A DNA stretch of 64,000 bases, taken from the NCBI GenBank assembly GCA_013365365.1, contig JABVXU010000016.1, positions 186,001 through 250,000 of the forward strand. The letters are read 5' to 3'. The notes below the pieces were generated by a model. The model was not told the DNA's origin. It saw nothing but the letters and a program-made list of their open reading frames with translations, and ran no database searches. Below, piece after piece: positions 1-13,637 of this stretch (positions are counted from its first letter, which is position 1; each line of letters opens with the position of its first letter). The position numbers and the translations under genes were made by a program. This DNA is from Cruorifilaria tuberocauda (lineage: Eukaryota > Nematoda > Chromadorea > Rhabditida > Onchocercidae).

Positions 1-3000
1 TACTAAAGTTGACCAGAAGAACGATAATTGCCGGTTTAATCCACTTTTATTCTTCCTGACACAGTCAAATTTTCAACCAAATGTTGGTGTGTGTAAGATT
101 ATTTATTTCTTTATTCATTTGATCAAAAATATTCTTCACAAATTATTTATTTGGTCAAAAATTCCTCAATTAACGACCGAAAAGTTTTGCACCGAAAAGT
201 ATCAAAACCTCAAAGTATGGATTTTACCTCCCGACAGTCAGAAAAAATTTGCCAATTCCCCAATATTTCCTTAATTCTTCCATAATGACGAGGAACGATA
301 ATCCATAATGACATGGAACGGAAAAAACGACGAAGTTTGTAGGAAAGTTCGTATAAATTCACAAAACATTTAAAACTATTAAGAAAATTTGAAAATTCCG
401 AATATCTTTGAAGATTTTTTTGTTGGGCGTCTAAATTATGATAAAATAGAGTCCACTCCTTGACTATTACAGTAAATATTATTTTACATTTCACTTTCCG
501 ACGCTCAGAAATGATTATCCTCCTCAATTCAACAAGCTTCTACCGAGAAAGAGTAGTTTTTTTTTCATCGCTGTGTTTGTTTTCATCATCACGCGTGAAG
601 GCGGATGGCCGCGTTTATGCCACTAACGAAATCAAAATTCTTTGTCAAATAGTTTAAAGTTTGAATATTGATAATTGAATATATGACGATCTTTTTGATC
701 AATAAGTCGAGAATGAACGAATCAAATACAAATTGATAGTTATATAACGCAAATTACAATAAAAGAAAGTGGAAATTACAATAAAAGAAAGAAAGTGGAT
801 AATTATCATTAAAGCTATCGTAATGTTTTGCTAAAACACATCAATAATCCTAAAGAAACTTTTTAAAGTATGGATATTTCAAACTTTTGCTGAAGTCTTG
901 AAGAACTTAACTAAGAAAAATCCTTGAAGCCTATGTTCATCATTCAATACTTTCTTTCCTATTTAATTCACTAGAGAGAATTACAAATGAATTTAAGCAG
1001 GTTTCTTCACACATATGACTCCAAGAATTAAAGCATTTACAAATTTTACCCGCATTTAATAATTTTACTAAATTGAAAGATTATGGAAATAAAATATGAA
1101 TTTATATGGACAATCAACAATAATGGTTTTCTGAAACTGAACGTCAACCATCTTTAAACTTAGAAATTTCTTATAATTCTGCATTGCACTGAGTAGGTGA
1201 TCGAAAATACCTACCTGAATTCGCCATGTCAGTTGAAGCAATTCTACAATAGCTTTTTCATGAAACTAGAACTTCTTTACTAACTTGTAACTCATTACTC
1301 CGACAATTTAGGATTCTGTTTCGAAAGATTTTTTTGATAATTTCAAAAAATAAAACCTTAAAACTCAATTCGAACCAAATTTTAAAAATACTCGATATGT
1401 TGGCACAAAATATCATAAAAACAAACAAAGCAAATTCATTTTAATTATCACGTTTCGCAAAAATCAGAAAAAAAAATTAAAAGATAAAAATATACAAGTA
1501 AAGCCAGAGATGAAGATAAGATATCAACTATGAAATTTTGGAAATTCGTCTGAAATTCCCGAAAGTAGAAATCAATAAATAACGCTGCCTTGTTGTAACA
1601 AAAAACAAACGGGAAACTGAAAACTGGAATATACTATTGATAGCAAATTATAGAGGATTTCGTATAAAATTACACGGAAAGAGAAATATGCAACCAAAAG
1701 TTTGAAAAGTTTTTCAAAACCACAATACGTGTACAAAGAAATCACAAAATGATTGTTATCAATGGTCATTTCATCTCGATGAAAAGACGAGGATGATAAC
1801 AACTCACTGAGCGATTCATCCTCCGCTTGCAACCACCGTCGTCCAGAGATTTAAGATATAAAATAATTCTCCGAAGCATACATCTATCTCATCTCCAAGT
1901 ACCACATAAACCCAACCTTTTCTTCTCTTTAGAAGGATGCATAGACAGGCAAGATCAAACGTAGTGCCATTCTACATTTACACCTGTGATTTTTAATTTC
2001 GCACTAGCTTTAAATTCTGAAAAATCTATAATTAAAAGCAAACAGCAAAAACCGTTTTTATTTCTCAAACTTTTCGAAACAAATATAAACTCAACCAGTA
2101 GAACTTAGAAAAAAACCATGTTCAAGTACAGCTAAGTAAAAGTTTTTGAGGTGGTTGAATTTGCGAAATTGACAAAAGTATACCGATCAATACATAGAAA
2201 TCATTGATGCGTTGTGAATGATTTTCGAACATACATATTTTCTCTACATATGGCAATGTTTCAGGTGTGAATAAAAATATGGAAAGAATTCGGATTTGAG
2301 ATTCAATTCAATTTAACTGGTTGTTATCCACATTTATACATCGCAATTGACACAATAGGCAACTGTAATATGGATTAATATGAACAAGAATATTTATCTT
2401 CCAAAGGTTTCAGTAATTAATTTACCACAACTAAATCTGGCCAGAAAACTGAAACTATTACGTAATATGAAAAACAACACTTATGCACAAAGGAACCAGA
2501 GCTTTACATCCCTGAAAGCTTTTCGAAAGTACTGCAAAAATTACAGAAATTAAAAACAACAACAGCCCAGCAGCAAACTGGTTTGATAGTTCACAGGATT
2601 ATCAGTCTTTCTCGCGAATAATATGAACCAAATCTAAGAAAAACTTTACGACTATCGCAAAGTTTTAAGATTGTCTTAGAATCGATTAGACCAAAAGCAC
2701 TTAGCAATTTTTTATTATTCACTAAAAAGACTGGTGACTAATGTTAAACAGTAACATGAATTGACAAGATTGAAATACTGCACAAATCTCGATAAGAAAA
2801 AGTATCACATACACTTTTTCCACAACAACTGAAATAAATAGCATTACTTTATGTCATTATCTATTTTTCTTAGCTTAGAAAACTTACCGTCATCTTTCAC
2901 TAAACATAAGTTTCATATAGATGTTAGCTGCTCTAATTTTTGAAAAGCATTTGCAAAGGTATTCAAACTGCAAATCTGCCGATTTCAAAATCTCTAAGTA

Positions 3001-3249
3001 TTGAAAAGTCACGACGGCTACAATGAGCTCAAAATACTTCGATTTTTTCATAATTATTATTGCTTGCTATCGTAAAAATTTTTTTCTTTAAACGCAATAA
3101 AATGAATTCTATCTTTCCTGTCTCACTATCTGGAATGCTTCATACTTATCCGAATATGCTAATGAATATTTCCCAAACATAGCCCATGTTATATGAGAAT
3201 TAAATTACATAAAATATTGACAAAGAAACAATTACCAAATAAGGTTGTA
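1..3249. other. 3' flank of acy-1; no gene recognised
   Basis: AT-rich sequence with only short, low-complexity frames. One minus-strand stretch near 1780-1832 encodes an acidic, Ser-rich run beside a good GTGAGT donor and could be an isolated exon of another gene, but nothing connects to it. The acy-1 3' UTR must lie in the upper part. The nearest canonical AATAAA (minus) is at 2711-2716, 534 bp past the stop, so it is an uncertain end. Confidence 0.5.
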
Positions 3250-6200
3250 TCAGATGGTTGTAGTGATTGTAAAATTTACTGGCGCTTCACCTTTCCGGCC
3301 AACCAACAGATAAGTATCCATGCCGCCATCCACTCCTTTTATTTCGATACGATCACGGTACTCAAAATCGTAACGATCACATAAAAAATCTCGAGTTTTC
3401 TGAGATACCTACAATTACTAAATGTATGAGTGATTTATTATCACAGAAACTATTCGAACATGCACTTTTAGAACTATCATGAAATTTGACATAAATGCAG
3501 CATCACATTATAAAGATGTAAAGATAGCAGGAAATTTTCACCAAAATATCTGAACATACAAATTCTAGTATTAAAGATTATTGCTGAAGAAAGGAATACA
3601 ATACATAAATTTACGCTTAGAGAATTTAAGCAAATAATACAAAATTGTGCATCCAAAATTGTAATTCTCATCATAAAAAATGTTCCTGAATCTCTTGAAC
3701 CATAATCTATGTGAAAAAGTGGAAAAATAAATAGAAAAAAAATAAAACCTGTATTCGGTTCTGTACACCGGTACTATACATTCTAGAAGCGATATTGACG
3801 GTATCACCCCAAATATCGTAGTACAGTTTCGTGGTACCAATAACACCCGCTGTTACTGGACCAATATTATAGCCAATTTTGCAAACAAAATCGAAATTCA
3901 ACAAATCTTGATTGAAATAATTTAGTTGTTGTTGCAAACCAATTGCAAATTCCATCAACTAAAAAGAAACAAATTTTTAAGTCAATAAAAAAAGTATTAT
4001 TAAAACAGAGAGTTCAAAAAACTCTTCTTGATAATAACTATTTACCTTTCCTCACTGTTTCAGTCAGTCAGAGCAGTAAAGATTAGAATATAAAAAAATT
4101 GTAACTTCGTAATTTCCGGAAGAATTCTTTTTGTCCTATTGGTAGGTTACTCATCAAAAGATGGGTTTGGATTTGTACAGAACTCACACTAACAATAAAC
4201 ATGAATTATTTGTAAAACCTCTGACCTGATAAAGATGTTCATATGGATGCTGAGCTGAACGCCTTTTATCTGGATTTAATCCAGCTGCAGCCATATAAGT
4301 AGGTCCGATAGTTTTAATTTTTTCCACCTGTGAAAAGTCTGGCCTATCCAGCAATTCATCGAAATCTCCAATAATCTCATTCAGCACCCGTAAAAACTCA
4401 CGTCCCCCTTGAATGTTAAACGGATTTTCAAATTTGAAAATTACAATATTCCTGCTCTAAGATGCATAAGTTTCAATCAAATATTCATTATCTTTGCATA
4501 GAGATCTTTAATGCAAGAAATAAAACAGTTTTACTCAAAGTCTTCTTTGAAACACGCACAACTTTTACATCCTTCAAAAAATACGTTAAATTATTCTCAT
4601 TACGAGAAAATCTCCGCTGAAAAGGTTAAATTTTTCCAAAATTTAAATTAAGCAACAGGCCTTCAAAAGTCTCTTCATACATTTCGTTCCAGTTTGTGAT
4701 CGAAGCGAAAAGAACCGCTGTAAGTGCATGATTTTCAGAGTATCTGATACTTAATTTTAATGAATCAATGGCATGTTGCGGGATGATATTAGTTAGAAGC
4801 CAATCAGCTTGGTCACGGACCGCTTGCATTTGCTCAGTGTCACGTCGTGCCTGTATGTCGCCGAAAAAGGACATTCGAAAAGCAGCTTCGAACTAAATTA
4901 GTTGAAAATTAAAGTACTATAAATATTTTGAATTGGAAATCTTGAATCTCAATATTCAACATTCAAGTTTTGGCAACACATTTTAGATCTTTCTAACGAT
5001 TAGGAGTTTAATTACCTGGGAATTATACTAGAATAGTAACTGACATCAAGACCCATCCACAAAAAGCAAGGTGCACATATTTTCTGTGTAATCGTAGGAT
5101 GTGCACTCCATTAAACTCTTATATACGATACTCCATTTCTTTTTCTTCCTGTTTGAATGGATGAAATGAAAAATCTCGCCTGATAATTCAGAAAAGCAAC
5201 CAAAATGACAACCAAGAAGACATCGACACAAATTTCAGGTAAATTAATCGGAGAACCGAACTGTCCTGATGCCCATAGTGCCACGGTATCATTACAGGAA
5301 CGAGGCCCAATATTTAGATCATTGGATGCTACAATATTCTAAGTTCCTTTTTTTGTTAATTGATAATTGATAAGTAAAGTTTTCCCACACTTTGTTTAAC
5401 AGTGCTCTGTTTGCATTTCAAAAATAATGTTTCTTTTCTCAGTTGCAACTAACAAGGAAGATGTATAAATGATCGTTTTATTTAAGCTCTTGATTTGGTT
5501 TATCTTAACGCCCGCTTCTGGAGCACTTTCTTAGTATTAATTAAAGCTTTACGAAAACTGGAAATGTACTACAACATCAAAACTTTACCACTTGTGTAAA
5601 AGAAAACATACCTTTGTCGATCAATGAACTGATATGGTATTGGCAAACATAAGTAAGCCATAAAAATATAATACCGACCAATAATGCCTCAGCTGTTTTT
5701 GGCCAAGCTGAGAGTTGCGAAAAATTGCAATGTGCAAACAACGCAACCAGAAATATATAGGCTAAAATAAATGATGCTGTAATTATGCACTCAAATCCGA
5801 ACATCCGAACTGAAGAGCTTGAAATTATAAGAGTTTAAATCATTGTGAAGATCAGTGATAAATCTAAAACTGCATCAATTTTTTATCCTTATCGCAAATA
5901 AAGGGTTGTCATGCTGAACAGCATGACATAATTTATAAGTCTCTACAATTAACCCTTAAGAATCGAATTCCAAGTCCGATATTTCAAGACAATCTTGTTC
6001 AGCCAAACTTTGATCTGCAATAGCAAAAACGAAAATCTGAAACAAATACAGATAATCTGAAAACTGAAAAAAATAAACATACAAAACAAAATCCGCTGAG
6101 CAAGCAAATTTGGTGAAACACATACATATTCTTGTGCAACAATATCATCACATAAAGGTGCTATTGATAATGCAACACCTGCCGGTAGCAATATGAGTAC

Positions 6201-9200
6201 CATTCCTCAACCAAATATATGAAAATATTTTCAATAAAAAAATATTACTTCAAATTAGGATGCAGTGTAAGTTGAAAAAAATTAAATTAGTAAAAAAATA
6301 AGACTTCTCGATTTTGATTATAGGTGAAAAAATGATTCCATGTCTGAGAATAACTCATGATCCACAAAGCTAATATTTCTTATAAGCCATTTACAAATGA
6401 AACTCGAGATTCACGATTTTTTTACGATATAGAAGAGAAACATTATGAAAGTATAAGCTAACCAATAACGTGACGTGGTGTCCAAAGATTAGCGAAAGGG
6501 AAAATTGCCTGATGCCTTAGTAATGGTATACTAATGATAATGATAATCAATCCAATAGCAATGAGTGAGATCGCAAAATAAATGATGAAGATGGTATTTA
6601 ACATTCCCGAAATAATAGTGGCAGCCGCACAAATGGCAAGCAACATCCCAGCTACTAACACGTCAATAAATACACCCGAATAACGATATTGTAAGTCCGA
6701 ATTGTGAATTTGTGAAGCCTACAAATTTGTTTCACTTGTTATGTGAAATTTTAGCAAGTTAAAATAAACTTTGATATTTCAAGTATTTAAAAAATATTAT
6801 TCAATATAATTGTAGCAAAACAAACTTCGAAAGAAATGTTTTTATGGTTGGTTTCTTGAACGCTTTATAGCTGTCGTTTAATTATTATCTACTATAAAAA
6901 TTATATTGTGATTCATATACTAAAATTATGCTGAAGAAAAGGGAAACGAACATTTCTGCCATCACACCCGGGCAGCTGGCGATCGACAGATTCTGCGAAA
7001 TGTGCCCTGTATCGTTGTTCGATATTTACTTCATTAAATCGTAAGGTCCATCTGTTTAACCAGTCATTGCGCATCCAAAAACCACGATTAAAATTAATAT
7101 CTGCATTCTGCAAATTAGTTATTTTTATGAATTACTGGCAAACATGATAGGCTGAAACAGAATTTCTCAAAATTTAAACTGGTTTCAATCAAGTTTTATG
7201 AAATCCTCGGCTCTATAAATCTATATGTTGTACAATTTATTGAAACGTTTCCTAAAAATTTTTTCAAAAAGCCAAAAGTATACTACAAGCAATTCTGTCG
7301 ATTAGATTTAATGATTACAGCTATGCCTGAAAAACATACCTGAATTACTATAGCAAGACGCTCATCGAAAGCACGATTATCTGTATCAAATCGTGTTAAC
7401 GATGGAGCATTCTGATGATATGAAATTGCGGTTTCGATTGGACCTGCATGTGAAAACGTATCCGAAGCTGAATCCTGAGAAATATGGAAAACGAATTTAG
7501 AATAATGAAGTAAATACAAGAAAATTAATGCTGAAGTCAATGATAAACATGCTTTGGAATATCAATTTGGAAGTTAGACACTGCAACTTACTCTGAAATT
7601 CGAAGTTCGAAAAAAAAAAAGACCTTAAATCTCTCTTTTCGTTTTTGAAAATTTTTATACCGATAAATATTCGAAAAAACCAAAGATTCATTCCTTAATT
7701 TTTCAATTAATATATAACGAGGTTTTCCGACACTCAAAAAATAAACCTGTATTCCTGAACTTCTCGAATCATGTCTGCTTTCTCCGTTTAATAGTTCATG
7801 TGAAATTTTGCCACTTAAAGGATCCGCTATATTGAACGCATCATCCGGATGTAAAACATGTAACGAAGCAGATTTACGTCTCTTTTCAATAACAGGCGAT
7901 TTACTGTTCGCATTCTGACAATATAATAAAGTTCTTTGAGAATTATTGAAAACATCCAGCAACGATGTTCATCCAACAAAATTTCATATCATCTAACTGA
8001 ACCGCATGATGGAATATTATTTCAAAACTACAACTGTAAACAGAACTCATATGCCTTTGATTTAATGCCTATTGTTTAATTTATCTTCAAATTTCCTAAT
8101 GTATGAAGAATGGACCTTATCTAAACATTCGCTGTAATGGAGAATTTGTGTCGAATTACTTTCACACTTTTTTTCCAACATTTTCATCTTTACATTGCCA
8201 CTGTACCGTTCAATAGGTATTGACGTTGTCTGCATCATTCTAACCTTATTAGTTAACTTCTGTAAATTATACAAGCATAATAAACACTCGCGCTTTTTCT
8301 TCAACAATGCACCGGAATAGCTGTTTTGGGTTACATTATTAAACATTATACGCGTAATTATTCTAATAATCGATATTATATCAACTAAATGGCAGAACAT
8401 GAAACTGAAAATATGTAACAAAACAATATATAATCTATAATGGATAAAATTAGAGATCATATTAACTGCTTATATTAATGGAAATTAAGAGATTATATTA
8501 ATCGAAATTAGGCATAAAAATTTTATGTTTTAGTACTAAAATTGAAATTTTTTCGTCTTATTATTTTTCCGTTCCACATTCTATTTGATTTCCATGCAAT
8601 AAGATTGAGACAGAAATCCAAAAGTTGCAAAATAAACTTTCAAAAGTCAAAATTAAATTGTTCTAGAAGGTAATAGATGCAAAAAAAAACCTTTCGGAAG
8701 CTCATTTGGGAATGATTTATTTGGGATCCAGCCGAAAGAATATCACGTAATGAATCAGAATAGGAAGTAGTTTTGTTGATTGGACCACATATATCCTGTA
8801 CGCGACCAGCAATAAAATAAGTTTTCATACCTGGAAAACGATAAACTTTCAAATTTTTGAATCGTTCAAATTTAGTTCACTATTCTTTGAAATTAACAAA
8901 TTTTTGTATATCCTTAATTGAATATTTCTCTCTTGCTCCTTTCCTCTTCATTCCCCATGATATTTCTACATTGCGTGCCATAATGTGTGCCATAATCGAA
9001 GAAGGAAGATGTTATTCTGAGATTTCTCAATCTCGGTAACTAGTGAGATAAGCTGGAAATGTTGGACTGGAAGAAACAAAAAAGATGACTTCTCCTACCA
9101 ACTGCTTCATTTTCATATATTTGATTGAAGATATGCCATTAATAAAGTACATATTCTATTTTCATCCTTTTTCGAAATCTCATATAAACACATTGCCTTG

Positions 9201-12200
9201 ATTTTTATCCTTCGTTAAACTCTTCCGTCTCCCTAATCAATTTATTTTGGATAATAGTTGCACTTCAATAACTGACTGAAACTTTTCTAACGCTTATTTC
9301 TTTCAAGAATGCAAGACAACAATTATATTCACTGGGTGGAGAATTCCCCATCTTCAAACAATACATTTACCAACATTATTTTCTTAGAAAAGTCCCGGCT
9401 TGCAAAATTTCAGTACTTTTCCTTCATCAGTATTTTATTAGCCAAAGCAGTGTAATGACTATCAGTCGCAACACTAAAAGTCTAGCTATAAAGCTATATA
9501 TTATAGACCAAATTTCTCCTCATTTCCAAAGAAATGATTAGCAAAGATCTATGCAAAGCAGGCTTCAGTTCCCGTTTATCTTGTCACTGAGATTGAATTA
9601 GCAAAGATCGAGTAATGTCGAAATTAAGAAACAAATCCTGATTTTATGTTAGTTTTTATTGCTAAGGTATAAATCCTTACATATTTTTTTTCAAATAACA
9701 GAAGCTAACACTCATTCTGATAGGCCAATTAAACCTTTTCCTTTCCTCAAAGAAGTATAAAAAGCATAAGATCTATAATTTATGATTCAGAAAACACATG
9801 ACTGTTTCTATTTTTTTAATTATTCGAAAAAATAAAAGTGGAAGTATCGCAGTTTCCGTAAGATTTATATTTAACATACATTATTAAAAACTCTACTAAA
9901 TTGAAAAAATAGTACATATGAGAAAGCTTGGAATAATGATCTCGTGCTATATATATGTGCATAAATAAATATATATATATATGCATATAATAAAAGAATA
10001 AAATTTACCAGCATAATCAGGTCCATCTTCTAAGATATACTCATTATTTAAAAATTTCGCAGTAACTTCTGAAATATGTACGCGTCCCGCTATTCCAGTC
10101 GATTCCATTTCATTCGCAAGTATTACATCATTCGAGAAAACATCAAATTTAAATCGTTTCATCCCTACCATGCCACATAGGACCTTAAAATGAGTTAGTA
10201 CGAATAGTAAAGATAGTAAAAATTTATGAAATATTCAATTTCAGAAATACTTATGAAAATTTTCTCGAAATACGATTCAGAGTTATAAACTGGTAAAAAG
10301 ACAATTTCAAGATTTTCGCATTAATTCGAAAGCACTGTCGTAATTTCTTCAGCAAATGACTGAAATAAATAAGATTCATAACCATAAAGAAGATTTGCCG
10401 TAAAAGGTAATAAAAATAAAAATGCAAATACGGGAGATCCCCAAATATAGAAATATAGAATATTCCCATTTTTGGAAAAAAAACGATCCAAAGAAATGAT
10501 ACAAGTTAGATAATTAATTAAGAAACACAAATGCATGAATAATGGGTTAATTTTTAAATCAAAAGTTCAAAATACAAATATCTACTTACCTTACCGGTAT
10601 GTATACCAACACGCATATTAACATCTTGACCACGATCTTCGTCAAACTGTTGGATAGCAACGATCATTGCAAGGCCCATTTCAACACAACAACGAGCATG
10701 ATCTGCGCGAGGTTCGGGACAACCTGCCACACAGTAGTAACAATCACCTGAAGTTATTCAGACTTATTTTTATGCTGACTTCTATTTTCGATTCCAGTAA
10801 AATCAACGGTGAAATGAATAATATTTTAAACATTTGAACAAACAAAAACAACAAATATATTCTAGTTAAGTGAATAACAATTTAAATCTGTAAGCGCAAA
10901 TAACCTAAAGTACTGATTTTTTCCAGATTGCATAGGCCACATAAATAATCGAATCGTCCAAATAAATCATTGAGCAAATTTACCAATTCACTGGCTGATT
11001 TATTTGAAGACATCTTCGTGAAACCTGAAAGACAGAGATGAATGTACTTAAAAAATTTTTTAAACGATAAAAATCACATATTTTATATGGTTTCAAAGCT
11101 AATGAATTCAGCAGACTTCTCGGAATAAAAAGAATTCATAATACTTTTTCGAAATCTCTCTTCCACTGATGAAAGATGAAATTCTTTCCATACACCAACC
11201 AGAATGGATTCTAGCAGAATCATAAGAATACAAAGAAAAAAGAAGCTGCTTGCCAGCAATATCCGCAAAAATAATAGAAACATTGGTCATCAAATTCATT
11301 GTAAATGGTCGAAATTTCCGGACATTTGGTGCCAATAACGTTCCTGTTGATGCATTCGCTTCCCGAATATCCTGAAGATGACTTTTTGTGTTCTCGTCGT
11401 TTTTAGTACGTAAATGTGATTCATGACTAGCCGATGACCTCCTTACATTGGTTTCTTTTAGCAGTTCATTAGCAACCTATAAAGTATATCAATTTCATTT
11501 GTCAAAAAGGGAAAAGAATGAGAAAACTATGGATTAAAGTATTAAAATATTGAAATCTATCGCATAAAGACAGCAGCAAATCAAGCAGTTAACATGATAG
11601 AAACAAAATCATTTGTTATAGTATTTCTGTTATAAAGAAAAATAACTAACAAAAAATGCAAAATTCTGATCAGAAATTTAACCTTTTTTGGCATGACTGA
11701 TTGTATCATATGATCTTTCAACTGCGTTTCTATTTCTAGATCTTTACGTGCAAGTAATGACTGGCCTACTCTCAGAAACGTTTTTCGTTGACGAACTGGA
11801 AAATACAAAACTTTTGGCTCTGAAATTAAGATCGAGCTTTAAGTCTTCAGCTTCAAAGATTCCATACAATGTAGTTGATTCTCGTATTCGCAATGGTATT
11901 GAATTAACTCATCGATACTAACATGCGTACCCTGTGTCAGGATGAATAAATGAACACCAAGCAGATTGATACCAATATGAAGGACAATTTTAACACCGAG
12001 CGCATCAGCGTAAGTCATACTACTGGTAGTGATCATTTCGAATAATATCGAATAGACTAAGCCAAAGCAAATGCATAGATATAGTGGTAATGGAACGACT
12101 GTATAGATTAATAATACTACCTGAATGAATAAAGCAGTGAATTAATAAGAATGACAAAAAGTTAGCTACTAAGTTGTATGCTGAGAATTTCAAACTCTCC

Positions 12201-13637
12201 GCACGATAAAATTTTGAAGACAAAATAGAAAAAGTTACCTGAAAACTGGTAGCTAAATCACCAACAGGACTCATGAAAGAACCAGATTTATCAGAGAAGA
12301 TAAGTAAAGTTACGGTACAGAGTATAAAAACACAGAGAAATGATGCAGGCATATAAAAACGTTGAAATTGTACGGAAAGTAACGTGAAGAGAAATATCCC
12401 AAATGATAATGTAAATAAAGTGATCGAAATTAGCTGAAATAAAGAGCACGGATAGCAATATATAAAGCCTACAAAAATAGAGTACACTTAAAAAACAGTT
12501 TATAGCAGTCTATAATGAATTTACATTAACTTTGTCACGAATATATATTGATTTGGTGCTCGAACTAACACTAAGGCAGTTCGGTCATTCAATGCAGAAA
12601 GTTCTTTATCGGTAGCACAATTGACCAGACATGTCTATAGAAAAATATATTAAGTTTAACCATCACAAATCCGATCGTTTTATCATAACTGATCAACATG
12701 TGAAAAATTATAACTATAATGTCAGAAGGCTGGAGAATACTGAAGTCCGACTGGGCACTAAAAGAAGAAATTTTCCGAGGAATAACTCACCCAGTATATT
12801 AAACTAGCGTGATTGAAAATTTGCAAATATGCAATCCATAAAACGCATGATAAACAAATGTATATAAGTCCAGATCTAAAGTATTTTTATTCTTTCGCCG
12901 TAAACTTATCGTAGAAATGATAGTAACAACAAAGCCGATGAAATTTTAACAGAAATATATTTCATCAGTACGTTATAAAAAGTGAAATTCAAGTTTTAAA
13001 TTCTAAAAGAAAAAATCTTTTGAAAAAAGGAATGATTACCTGAACCTATCTCTGAGTTGTGGAAAACTACACTTCCAATATTGGGTTTCTAGAGCTGTTG
13101 ATGAAAACTGTGGATTCCACCATCTAGTAGAAATTCGATCAAAGAATGATGCATGTGGGCTTGCGCAATGGCCGTGTGTCTATAAATAAAATTATACAAT
13201 TAAATGAGAAGAATGATAGAATCATTTGTTGGTTTATATTCACAATTTATAAAAGAAACATAATGTCTTCGCTCTCTCTCTCTTTTTTTCCCCTAACTGA
13301 TAGTTTAAATAATAACACATAAAAAAATGACTTCATAGTATCATGTTTGAATCTCAATGACTAAAACTCTTTACTTCCCATTTTCCCGTTTCTTGGTTAC
13401 TCCTAAGAAACTATGGTTAATTCAACCAATCCATGACAATTCAGTACTTTCAAATTAAACAATAACCATTTCAGTTGTGGGATGATATCCACTTGAACCA
13501 TTCGCGATTGGTGTCTGTGAATCATTATTAGCAGCACTAGCTTGAGCACCATCACCATGTTCTTGTTCTTCTTCAGTTTCCTCTAACATAGAAACTGCTT
13601 CACCAGCTATCTTCTCGTCTTCCTCATATCTTCTCAT
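3250..13637 (-). CDS. acy-1: Transmembrane adenylyl cyclase, ADCY9/ACY-1 type (complete, 23 exons, 1,273 aa)
   Basis: Makes cAMP from ATP at the plasma membrane, normally under G-alpha-s control. Exons (minus strand): 13637-13467, 13179-13040, 12875-12791, 12634-12539, 12433-12239, 12120-11931, 11795-11683, 11476-11254, 11024-10905, 10747-10590, 10183-10009, 8830-8691, 7914-7747, 7474-7340, 7107-6952, 6718-6463, 6205-6083, 5809-5612, 5328-5132, 4892-4661, 4407-4226, 3958-3749, 3408-3250. All phases agree. Layout: short acidic N-terminus, membrane block 1 (aa ~104-285), C1a (~390-575), C1b linker, membrane block 2 (~770-1000), C2a (~1030-1260). C1a holds both metal aspartates (FADIAGFTKM, STLGDCYYC). 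C2a holds the adenine-site Lys and Asp (EKIKTIG, YYDIWGD) and the transition-state Asn/Arg (VNIASRM). The EKISTLGDCYYC and FLRVGQS motifs point to the ADCY9 branch. Least certain are the ends of exons 15 and 17 and the start of exon 18. The length is close to what I recall for C. elegans ACY-1 (about 1,250 aa). Confidence 0.95.
8831..10008 (-). other. Longest acy-1 intron, with a TA microsatellite
   Basis: This 1.18-kb intron separates the last two C1a exons. It carries a TA-rich microsatellite at about 9950-9990. No exon-like frame in the required phase was found. Confidence 0.6.

Noticed and set aside
8062..8460. 132-aa minus-strand frame in an acy-1 intron with fairly protein-like composition
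   Set aside because: None of its possible acceptors gives the phase-0 entry needed between exons ending at 8691 and starting at 7914, and it ends in a stop without a donor. Probably chance, or at most an unspliced frame.
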